From an uncultured Eubacteriales bacterium (GTDB lineage: Bacteria > Bacillota > Clostridia > Oscillospirales > CAG-272), in assembly GCA_900547725.1 (NCBI GenBank), contig URHR01000106.1:1-5587 (forward strand): DNA of 5,587 nucleotides, given 5' to 3'. The translations under genes were made by a program, and so were the position numbers. The first letter of the stretch is position 1; each line of letters opens with the position of its first letter. The notes under the pieces are model-generated. The model had not been told where the DNA came from. It was given only the letters and a program-made list of their open reading frames with translations, and searched no databases. Shown piece after piece: positions 1-4,916 of this stretch.

Positions 1-1731
1 TTTTTGCTTCTCAAGCAACTTCTTTTTCCGCGTGATGTCGCCGCCGTAGCACTTTGCAAGCACGTCCTTGCGCATCGCCTTGACCGTCTCGCGGGCGATA
101 ATCTTTGAACCGATCGCCGCCTGAATGGGAATTTCGAACAGCTGGCGCGGAATGTTGTCCTTCAGTTTCTCGGCAATTTTGCGCGCCCGCGCGTACGCCT
201 TGTCCTCGTGTACAATGAACGACAGCGCGTCCACCTGATCGCCGTTGAGCAGAAAATCCAACTTCACAAGCTTGCTCGGCTCGTAGCCCTTCAGCTCGTA
301 GTCGAGGGAGGCATACCCCCGCGAACGGCTTTTCAACGCGTCGAAAAAGTCGTAAATGATCTCGTTCAGCGGCAGGTCGTAGTGCAACTCCACCCGGGTC
401 TGATCCAGATATTTCATGTCGTGGAACACCCCGCGGCGATCCTGACACAGATCCATCAACCCGCCCACATAGTCCACGGGCGTGATGATGCCTGCCTTGA
501 CCACAGGCTCGAGCGCCGACTCGATCAGATCGGCAGACGGGTAGTTCGACGGGTTGTCGATCATCACCGTTTCACCGCTTTTCAGCCGGATCTCGTAAAT
601 AACGCTCGGTGCGGTCGTAATCAGATCCAGATTGAATTCCCGCTCCAAACGCTCCTCAATGATTTCCATGTGGAGAAGTCCCAGAAAACCGCAACGGAAG
701 CCGAAGCCGAGCGCCACCGAGGTCTCCGGTTCAAACAACAGCGCGGCGTCGTTCAGCCGGAGCTTTTCGAGCGCGTCGCGCAAGTCTCCGTACCGCGCAC
801 CGTCGGCGGGGTAAATACCCGCGTAAACCATCGGCTGAACCGCCTTGAAGCCGGGGAGCGCCTGCGCCGTCGGGTTTGCCGCAAGCGTTACCGTGTCGCC
901 CACGCGCGTGTCGCCGATGTTCTTGATGGAAGCGGTGAGATAGCCGACCTCGCCCGCCGAAAGCGACCCGCAACGTGCAAGCCCGAACGGCTCCATCGTC
1001 CCGACCTCCACCACATCAAACTCCGCGCCCGTGCTCATCAGACGGATGCGGTCGCCCGCCTTGACCGAGCCGTCCACAACGCGCAGGTTGACCACCACGC
1101 CGAGATAGCTGTCGTAATAGGAGTCGAAAATCAAAGCCTTCAGCGGCGCGTTCTCGTCCCCATCGGGCGCGGGAATCTGCGCGACCACCGCTTCCAGCAC
1201 GTCCTCCACGTTCAGCCCCGTTTTTGCCGAGACCGCAGGACAGCCCTCGGCGGGAATGCCGATGACATCCTCAATCTCATCCTGACACCGCTTGACATCC
1301 GCAGAGGGGAGGTCGATTTTGTTGATGACCGGAACGATTTCCAGATTGGCGTCCACCGCGAGATACGCGTTTGCCAAGGTCTGCGCCTCAATGCCCTGCG
1401 TGGCGTCCACGACCAGAAGCGCCCCCTCGCAGGCGTTGAGGGAACGCGAAACCTCGTAGTTGAAGTCGACGTGACCGGGCGTGTCGATGAGATTGAATAC
1501 GTAATTCTCGCCGTTTTTGGCGGTATAGTTGAGTTTGACTGCGCGCGCCTTGATGGTGATGCCGCGTTCGCGCTCCAGATCCATATTGTCAAGCAACTGA
1601 TCCTCCATGTCGCGCTTCTCCACGGTGCGGGTCAGCTCCAGAATGCGGTCTGCGAGCGTGGACTTGCCGTGGTCGATGTGCGCGATGATGGAGAAATTGC
1701 GGATATGCTCCTGCCGTTCGGATTTCTGCAC
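1..1731 (-). CDS. lepA: Elongation factor 4 (LepA) GTPase, C-terminus cut by window edge
   Basis: LepA is a ribosome-associated translational GTPase, also called EF4, linked to back-translocation and to 30S subunit assembly. The reading frame is open for 577 codons from GTG 1731 to base 1 with no frameshift. Counting from that GTG, the GTPase motifs are complete: G1 AHIDHGKST (17-25), G2 RGITIK (56-61), G3 DTPGH (83-87), G4 NKID (137-140) and G5 SAK (168-170). The EF-G-like domains II, III and V follow. The LepA-specific C-terminal domain then runs to LAKCYGGDITRKKKLLEKQK at the edge. Family length is about 600, so roughly 20-25 residues are missing. An in-frame ATG at 1761 would add MNPWKGLVFT, but a consensus -10 box ends only 9 bases before it. 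The GTG start gives an N-terminus of normal family length, with GGAAAGG (1751-1745) 13 bases upstream. The family call is near certain; the start is less sure. Confidence 0.96.
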   Translation of the reverse strand, partial: MQKSERQEHIRNFSIIAHIDHGKSTLADRILELTRTVEKRDMEDQLLDNMDLERERGITIKARAVKLNYTAKNGENYVFNLIDTPGHVDFNYEVSRSLNACEGALLVVDATQGIEAQTLANAYLAVDANLEIVPVINKIDLPSADVKRCQDEIEDVIGIPAEGCPAVSAKTGLNVEDVLEAVVAQIPAPDGDENAPLKALIFDSYYDSYLGVVVNLRVVDGSVKAGDRIRLMSTGAEFDVVEVGTMEPFGLARCGSLSAGEVGYLTASIKNIGDTRVGDTVTLAANPTAQALPGFKAVQPMVYAGIYPADGARYGDLRDALEKLRLNDAALLFEPETSVALGFGFRCGFLGLLHMEIIEERLEREFNLDLITTAPSVIYEIRLKSGETVMIDNPSNYPSADLIESALEPVVKAGIITPVDYVGGLMDLCQDRRGVFHDMKYLDQTRVELHYDLPLNEIIYDFFDALKSRSRGYASLDYELKGYEPSKLVKLDFLLNGDQVDALSFIVHEDKAYARARKIAEKLKDNIPRQLFEIPIQAAIGSKIIARETVKAMRKDVLAKCYGGDITRKKKLLEKQK

Positions 1732-1769
1732 TGTAAAAACCAAGCCTTTCCAAGGATTCATCTTCTCTT

Positions 1770-1798
1770 ATTATACCGCATTTTGCCCGCGAGTGCAA
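1770..1798 (-). promoter_or_regulatory. Predicted vegetative-sigma promoter of lepA
   Basis: On the minus strand a perfect TATAAT (1775-1770) is preceded, after exactly 17 bases, by TTGCAC (1798-1793), which keeps only the TTG of the -35 consensus. Transcription would begin near 1763. That is two bases before the in-frame ATG at 1761 and about 32 bases before GTG 1731. This argues either for the GTG start or for a leaderless lepA mRNA. The -35 box overlaps a small inverted repeat, TGCAA (1794-1798) and TTGCA (1804-1808). Confidence 0.6.
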
Positions 1799-1811
1799 GG
1801 GCTTTGCAATA

Positions 1812-1866
1812 TTTTTCCTGAAAAAGCCCGAAAATCCGAAAAAAGCACAAAAAAAGTCTAAAAAAA
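1812..1866. other. Roughly helix-phased A/T tracts, predicted curved DNA
   Basis: One T-tract (1812-1816) and five A-tracts (1821-1825, 1831-1834, 1839-1844, 1849-1855, 1860-1866) are separated by 4-5 mixed bases. Their centres lie about 9 to 11 bases apart, close to one helical turn. Such phasing is known to bend DNA. The tract ladder sits just upstream of the oxidoreductase -35 box and just upstream of the divergent lepA promoter. It could act as an UP-like element or a nucleoid-protein site for either. The spacing is seen directly; bending and function are inferred. Confidence 0.55.
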
Positions 1867-1879
1867 TCCAATGTGTGTC

Positions 1880-1908
1880 TTGAAAAATTTCGCGAAAAGG
1901 TTTATACT
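1880..1908 (+). promoter_or_regulatory. Predicted vegetative-sigma promoter of the oxidoreductase gene
   Basis: TTGAAA (1880-1885) and TATACT (1903-1908) are separated by the optimal 17 bases, each with five of six consensus bases. Transcription would start near 1915 and give a leader of about 49 bases before ATG 1964. The promoter lies downstream of the in-frame ATG at 1871, so that codon cannot be the start on this transcript. Confidence 0.75.
1888..1897. promoter_or_regulatory. Perfect palindrome in the promoter spacer, candidate operator
   Basis: TTTCGCGAAA is a perfect 10-base palindrome lying between the -35 and -10 boxes of the oxidoreductase promoter. A protein bound here would block RNA polymerase. 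Gfo/Idh-type sugar genes are often controlled by repressors, but no regulator gene is visible in this window. A short palindrome can arise by chance in A+T-rich DNA, so this is only a candidate. Confidence 0.35.
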
Positions 1909-1923
1909 GTATATAAAGAAACA

Positions 1924-1942
1924 GGCGGGCGAACGGTCCGCC
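1924..1942 (+). other. Short G+C-rich leader hairpin before the oxidoreductase gene
   Basis: GGCGGGC (1924-1930) can pair with GTCCGCC (1936-1942) as seven pairs including one G-U, closing a five-base loop. It lies within the predicted leader, 12 bases before the ribosome binding site. It is followed by an A run rather than a T run, so it is not a terminator. It might stabilise the mRNA 5' end. No known riboswitch fold is recognised. Confidence 0.3.
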
Positions 1943-1954
1943 GCAAAAAAGGAC

Positions 1955-1959
1955 GGGAG
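1955..1959 (+). promoter_or_regulatory. Ribosome binding site that fixes the oxidoreductase start
   Basis: GGGAG ends four bases before ATG 1964. The next in-frame ATG, at 1973, would have a 13-base spacing. The one at 1871 lies upstream of the promoter. The site therefore favours 1964. Confidence 0.6.
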
Positions 1960-1963
1960 AATC

Positions 1964-3010
1964 ATGAAAAAAATGAAGGTTGCCGTAGTCGGCTACGGTG
2001 GAATGGGCGGTTGGCATACCGAGAAACTGCTGAAGAGCGACGTTGCCGAGCTTGCCGGCATTTACGATATCAGACGGGAGAGAAACGAGCTTGCCGAGAG
2101 CCGCGGAATTCACGCGTATGGTTCTCTGCGCGAGCTGCTGCAGGATTCCGAAGTGGAGTTGGTCACTGTCGCAGTTCCGAACGACGCGCACGAGGACGTG
2201 GTGGTCAAGGCGCTGAACGCGGGTAAGAACGTCATCTGCGAAAAGCCCGTGGCGCTGTCGCTCGAGTCGCTGAACCGCATGATTGAGGCGGCAGAGAAGA
2301 ACCACGTGCACTTCTCCACGCACCAGAACCGCCGTTGGGATGTGGACTACCTTGCCATGAAACAGGTGCACGATTCGGGCGAGCTGGGCAAGGTGATCAA
2401 CATCGAGTCGCGCATTCACGGCAGCCGCGGCATTCCCTCCGACTGGAGAGGCGAGAAGGTTCACGGCGGCGGAATGCTCTATGACTGGGGCATTCACCTC
2501 ATCGACCAGATGCTGATGATCTTCGGTTTTGAGAATGTCGAAAGCGTTTACTGCATCTGTGACCACATCACGAACCAAGAGGTGGATGACGGCTTCCGTC
2601 TGGATCTCAACTTCAAAAACGGTCAGCGCGCAACGGTGGAGGTCGGAACGTATAACTTCATTGCCATGCCACGTTTCTATATGCGGGCAGAAAAGGGCAG
2701 TGCGCTGATTACCGACTGGCGCGAGGAGGCGCAGGTGGTCAAGTGCACGCATTGGCACGAGAGTGAGGTTCTGCCGGTGGAAACGGCGGCCGGACTGACC
2801 AAAACCATGGCGCCGCGCGACGGCATCACGACCGATACCTACCGTGTTCCCAAGCCGCAGTCGGACGTTCACGACTACTACCGCAACTTCATCGCAACAA
2901 TCCGCGGCGAAGCAACCCAGTGCGTGACCTATGACCAGATGCGCACCGATTTGCGGGTCATCCTCGCGGCGTTTGAGTCGGCGAAGGAAGGCAAGATTGT
3001 AAAGCTGTAA
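1964..3010 (+). CDS. Gfo/Idh/MocA-family NAD(P)-dependent oxidoreductase
   Basis: This 348-residue protein has the two-domain plan of the glucose-fructose oxidoreductase / inositol dehydrogenase family, cytosolic enzymes that oxidise or reduce sugars, inositols and related polyols. An N-terminal Rossmann fold is shown by VAVVGYGGMG (glycines 10, 12, 15). The family EKP motif follows at 93-95 (ICEKPVAL), where the lysine normally sits in the active site. HQNRRWD (120-126) and DWGIHLID (174-181) belong to the C-terminal catalytic domain; Asp174 and His178 occupy the usual catalytic positions. Length is typical and no signal peptide is present. A longer frame begins at ATG 1871, but the promoter at 1880-1908 and the ribosome site at 1955 support ATG 1964. 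The gene stands alone, with lepA divergent on one side and a convergent membrane-protein gene on the other, so context gives no substrate. The family is very diverse, and a specific reaction cannot be named. Confidence 0.93.
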   Translation: MKKMKVAVVGYGGMGGWHTEKLLKSDVAELAGIYDIRRERNELAESRGIHAYGSLRELLQDSEVELVTVAVPNDAHEDVVVKALNAGKNVICEKPVALSLESLNRMIEAAEKNHVHFSTHQNRRWDVDYLAMKQVHDSGELGKVINIESRIHGSRGIPSDWRGEKVHGGGMLYDWGIHLIDQMLMIFGFENVESVYCICDHITNQEVDDGFRLDLNFKNGQRATVEVGTYNFIAMPRFYMRAEKGSALITDWREEAQVVKCTHWHESEVLPVETAAGLTKTMAPRDGITTDTYRVPKPQSDVHDYYRNFIATIRGEATQCVTYDQMRTDLRVILAAFESAKEGKIVKL

Positions 3011-3029
3011 GTTTTCATTTGAAATCCAA

Positions 3030-3055
3030 AAGGTCGCGGAACATTCCGCGACCTT
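3030..3055. terminator. Bidirectional hairpin terminator between convergent genes
   Basis: AAGGTCGCGGAA (3030-3041) and TTCCGCGACCTT (3044-3055) are perfect complements; in practice this is a stem of about 11 pairs with an ACAT loop. It starts 20 bases after the oxidoreductase stop and ends 7 bases before the stop codon of the minus-strand gene. It can therefore serve both. The trailing T-runs are weak in both directions (CTTATTCTATT on plus, TTTTGGATTTC on minus), so efficiency rests mainly on the stem. Confidence 0.8.
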
Positions 3056-3062
3056 ATTCTAT

Positions 3063-3278
3063 TCAGCGGCTTTCCGTTTCCGCAACGTCACGCGGACGGA
3101 ACAGAAGCGAAATGCACCAGATACCCGCGAGTGCCACAACGGTGTAAATGATCCGTGCGACAACCGAGGTCTGCCCGCCGGTAATCCACGCCACGATGTC
3201 AAACCTGAACAGTCCGATACTGCCCCAGTTCAAAGCGCCGATAATGGTAAGGATCAGCGCGATACGGTCCATAATCAT
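3063..3278 (-). CDS. Small DUF378-like two-helix membrane protein
   Basis: The product is 71 residues with two hydrophobic helices, at about 4-24 (IALILTIIGALNWGSIGLF) and 39-60 (through VALAGIWCISLLF), joined by a short loop. A polar, charged tail (RPRDVAETESR) follows. The GALNWGSIGLFRFD stretch (14-27) and the R-I-I-Y-x-x-V-A-L-A-G segment are the hallmarks I know from the DUF378 family of small bacterial membrane proteins. No biochemical role is known to me for that family. The frame can be extended to ATG 3302, but the clear ribosome site at 3297-3290 would then lie inside the gene. ATG 3278, 11 bases after that site, is preferred; ATG 3272 is also possible. The gene is monocistronic as far as seen: convergent with the oxidoreductase across a shared terminator, and divergent from the ymdB-like gene. 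Confidence 0.85.
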   Translation of the reverse strand: MIMDRIALILTIIGALNWGSIGLFRFDIVAWITGGQTSVVARIIYTVVALAGIWCISLLFRPRDVAETESR

Positions 3279-3289
3279 GTTCGTTTCAT

Positions 3290-3297
3290 CTCCTTTT
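3290..3297 (-). promoter_or_regulatory. Ribosome binding site that decides the DUF378 gene start
   Basis: AAAAGGAG on the minus strand lies 11 bases before ATG 3278 and 17 before ATG 3272. The upstream in-frame ATG at 3302 precedes it, with no comparable site of its own. An out-of-frame ATG directly abuts this site and opens only a four-codon frame (M-K-R-T) whose TGA overlaps the ATG at 3278. This may be a chance mini-frame. Confidence 0.6.
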
Positions 3298-3313
3298 CTC
3301 ATGATGCAAGGTT

Positions 3314-3342
3314 AGTATGCGCCGTGTGCCGATTTTTATCCG
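3314..3342 (-). promoter_or_regulatory. Weak candidate promoter for the DUF378 gene
   Basis: On the minus strand CATACT (3319-3314) resembles a -10 box. Seventeen bases upstream lies CGGATA (3342-3337), a poor -35 with three consensus bases. Transcription would start near 3307, leaving a leader of about 30 bases. No better candidate is seen in this intergenic region on that strand. Confidence 0.3.
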
Positions 3343-3353
3343 AAAAATTTCGG
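3340..3353. promoter_or_regulatory. Dyad-symmetric site in the divergent intergenic region
   Basis: CCGAAA and TTTCGG flank a central AA, giving six-base arms. It overlaps the weak -35 candidate of the minus-strand gene and lies about 20 bases upstream of the ymdB -35 position, so a bound protein could affect both. The core GAAAAATTTCG also occurs at 1882-1892 over the oxidoreductase promoter. Operator function is a guess. Confidence 0.3.
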
Positions 3354-3372
3354 TTAAATTTTGATTTTGCCG

Positions 3373-3401
3373 TTCCATTTTGAGCGCGGGTATGGTATAA
3401 T
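3373..3401 (+). promoter_or_regulatory. Extended -10 promoter of the ymdB-cysE-tmk operon
   Basis: TGGTATAAT (3393-3401) combines a perfect TATAAT with the TG of an extended -10 element. The hexamer 17 bases upstream, TTCCAT (3373-3378), is a poor -35, which an extended -10 can compensate for. Transcription would start near 3408, with a leader of about 39 bases. GTATA (3395-3399) and TATAC (3407-3411) form a small dyad across the -10 and start site. No other recognisable promoter was seen before cysE or tmk. Confidence 0.7.
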
Positions 3402-3446
3402 AATAGTATACGCCGCTGTAACAGACGGCTCGGAAAGGAACAGGCT

Positions 3447-4202
3447 ATGCGGATACTGGCAATCGGGGACATCGTGGGCAGTGTGACGGTAAAATATCTG
3501 GAAAAAAATCTCTGGCGGGAGCGCGATACGAGGAAGATTGATTTCGTGATCGCAAACGGAGAGAATGCCGCCGAGATCCGCGGGATCAATTCCGACGAGG
3601 CGAAGCGGCTGTTTGACGCGGGCGTGGACGCTATGACGCTTGGCAACCACGCGTTCGGACAGAGGGATATCGTCCCGCTTCTCGAGTCCGATCCGCGCGT
3701 GATCCGCCCCGCCAATTTTCCCGCCGCCGCGCCGGGAAACGGGTATACGGTGTTGGATCTTTCGGGTTGGCGGGTGCTCTGTATCAATGTGTGCGGCAGA
3801 GTCTTTATGGACGCGTTTGCCGATCCGTTTGAAACGGTGGATAAAATTCTTGCCCGCGAAAACGGGAAGTACGATCTTTCCGTGTTGGATATCCACGCCG
3901 AAGCCACAAGCGAGAAATGGGCGATCGCCCGCGCGTTTGACGGAAAAATTTCGGTGATGTACGGTACGCACACCCATGTGACCACGGCCGACGAGCAGGT
4001 TCTGCCGAACGGTTCGATGTGGCAGACCGACCTCGGCATGAGCGGTCCGACGGGCGGCGTCATCGGCACGGACACCGCGAGTGTGACCAGCCGTTTCCGC
4101 ACGCTTCTGCCTACGCGGATGGAAGTGGCGCAGGGACCCGTTGCGGTTCACGGCACGGTGTTTGACCTGTCCGCCAAGCGGGTGGAGCGGGTCGTATTCT
4201 GA
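3447..4202 (+). CDS. ymdB: YmdB-family 2',3'-cyclic nucleotide phosphodiesterase
   Basis: This 251-residue cytosolic metallophosphoesterase matches the YmdB family (TIGR00282 type), which in Bacillus subtilis hydrolyses 2',3'-cyclic nucleotides and influences biofilm formation and motility. The metal-binding positions expected from that family are all present: Asp8 (IGDIVGS), Glu39-Asn40 (NGENAA), Asn67-His68 (GNH), His150 (DIHAEATSEK) and His175/His177 (GTHTHV). RPANFP (87-92), DPF (126-128) and DLGMSGP (195-201) also match. After GNH the residues are AFGQ, where the B. subtilis protein has TWDK. The C-terminus ends at once after the last beta segment, a little shorter than B. subtilis. AAGGA (3435-3439) sits seven bases before the ATG. 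In many Firmicutes the gene follows the RNase Y gene rny; here it instead leads a run with cysE and tmk. Confidence 0.94.
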   Translation: MRILAIGDIVGSVTVKYLEKNLWRERDTRKIDFVIANGENAAEIRGINSDEAKRLFDAGVDAMTLGNHAFGQRDIVPLLESDPRVIRPANFPAAAPGNGYTVLDLSGWRVLCINVCGRVFMDAFADPFETVDKILARENGKYDLSVLDIHAEATSEKWAIARAFDGKISVMYGTHTHVTTADEQVLPNGSMWQTDLGMSGPTGGVIGTDTASVTSRFRTLLPTRMEVAQGPVAVHGTVFDLSAKRVERVVF

Positions 4203-4205
4203 AAA

Positions 4206-4212
4206 AAGGGGG
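4206..4212 (+). promoter_or_regulatory. Ribosome binding site supporting the TTG start of cysE
   Basis: AAGGGGG, within a longer A/G run, can pair with the 16S rRNA tail over seven bases with one G-U. It ends seven bases before TTG 4220. No ATG or GTG occurs in frame near it; the next in-frame alternative is GTG 4319, about 100 bases further on. Confidence 0.65.
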
Positions 4213-4219
4213 GATCGGT

Positions 4220-4915
4220 TTGGGTCAGCATGATACGGAAAAGCCGCACGGAATATTCGGTTATCTTGCAGAAAAAAAGCGGAAACATGATGACTTTCTG
4301 CGGGATGTTGCTGCCACGGTGCAGGCGGTCAAGAGCCGTGATCCGGCTGCGAGAAGCACGGCGGAGGTACTTCTCCTGTATTCGGGCGTGCACGCGGTGA
4401 TTGCGCACCGCAAGGCGCACAAACTGTTGGAGGATGGGCATCCTTTCCTCGCGCGTGTGGTAAGCCAGACCGCCCGCCATTTTACGGGCATCGAGATTCA
4501 CCCGGGGGCGAAGATCGGCAAGGGTCTGCTGATTGACCACGGCATGGGGGTTGTTATCGGCGAGACTGCCGAGATCGGCGACAACTGCACGATCTATCAG
4601 GGCGTGACGTTGGGCGGAACCGGCAAGGATGTCGGCAAGCGGCATCCGACGCTCGGGGACAATGTGATGGTCGGCGCGGGGGCAAAAATTCTGGGTCCCG
4701 TGACCGTCGGTTCGGGCAGCAAGGTCGCGGCAAACGCGGTGGTTCTGCATGAAGTTCCGCCGGACAGCACGGCAGTCGGGATTCCCGCCAAGGTGGTGCG
4801 GCGCGGCGGGCAGAAGGTCAACGACATGGATCAGATTCACGTTCCTGACCCCGTTGCGCAGGAGTTGCGGCGGTTACAGAAAGAGATTGACGCTTTGAAA
4901 AAATCGGAGGGCTGA
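4220..4915 (+). CDS. cysE: Serine O-acetyltransferase (CysE)
   Basis: CysE transfers acetyl from acetyl-CoA to L-serine, giving O-acetylserine, the precursor to which cysteine synthase adds sulfide. The 231-residue protein has the short Bacillus-type plan. A helical N-terminal part contains the family stretch RDPAARS (40-46), then YSGVHAVIAHR (54-64), followed by a left-handed beta-helix of hexapeptide repeats from about 90 to 190. Active-site residues expected from the E. coli enzyme are present: Asp106-His107 in IDHGMG and His142 in KRHPT. VTLGGTGK (129-136) and the beta-helix cap VGIPAKVV (186-193) also match. It starts with TTG, backed by a good ribosome site. The first 28 or so residues (GQHDTEKPHG... 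with many Lys and Asp) precede the usual family start and are an extension relative to B. subtilis. It follows ymdB by 17 bases. No T-box or S-box leader is visible ahead of it or of the operon. Confidence 0.94.
   Translation: MGQHDTEKPHGIFGYLAEKKRKHDDFLRDVAATVQAVKSRDPAARSTAEVLLLYSGVHAVIAHRKAHKLLEDGHPFLARVVSQTARHFTGIEIHPGAKIGKGLLIDHGMGVVIGETAEIGDNCTIYQGVTLGGTGKDVGKRHPTLGDNVMVGAGAKILGPVTVGSGSKVAANAVVLHEVPPDSTAVGIPAKVVRRGGQKVNDMDQIHVPDPVAQELRRLQKEIDALKKSEG
4906..4910 (+). promoter_or_regulatory. tmk ribosome binding site inside the end of cysE
   Basis: GGAGG lies within the last codons of cysE, six bases before ATG 4917. With only one base between the cysE stop and the tmk start, translation of the two genes is probably coupled. 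Confidence 0.75.
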
Positions 4916-4916
4916 C

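Noticed and set aside
208..1821. Very long plus-strand open frame (537 codons) opposite lepA
   Set aside because: lepA on the minus strand is continuous and has every family motif. The antisense frame has no recognisable domain and an odd Arg/His/Val-rich composition typical of the complement of G+C-biased codons. It also has no ribosome site.
1871..1963. Upstream in-frame ATG extending the oxidoreductase by 31 residues
   Set aside because: The -35 and -10 boxes lie inside this stretch, the added residues resemble no family N-terminus, and the good ribosome site points to ATG 1964.
1589..2872. 427-codon minus-strand open frame across lepA's start and the oxidoreductase
   Set aside because: It is antisense to a convincing Gfo/Idh gene, runs through the A-tract intergenic region and overlaps lepA in another frame. 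It shows no family motif, so it is a codon-bias shadow.
3299..4151. Two overlapping minus-strand frames of about 265 codons opposite the ymdB-like gene
   Set aside because: The sense gene has all expected metal-binding residues, a ribosome site and a promoter. The antisense frames have no recognisable domains.
3402..4240. Possible cysteine- or methionine-responsive leader (T-box or S-box) for the cysE operon
   Set aside because: The leader before ymdB is only about 39 bases and the ymdB-cysE gap is 17 bases, too short for these RNA elements. No matching hairpins are seen.
4148..4840. 230-codon minus-strand frame opposite cysE
   Set aside because: It lies wholly against a motif-complete CysE and lacks any domain or ribosome site. 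The same applies to the shorter frames opposite tmk.
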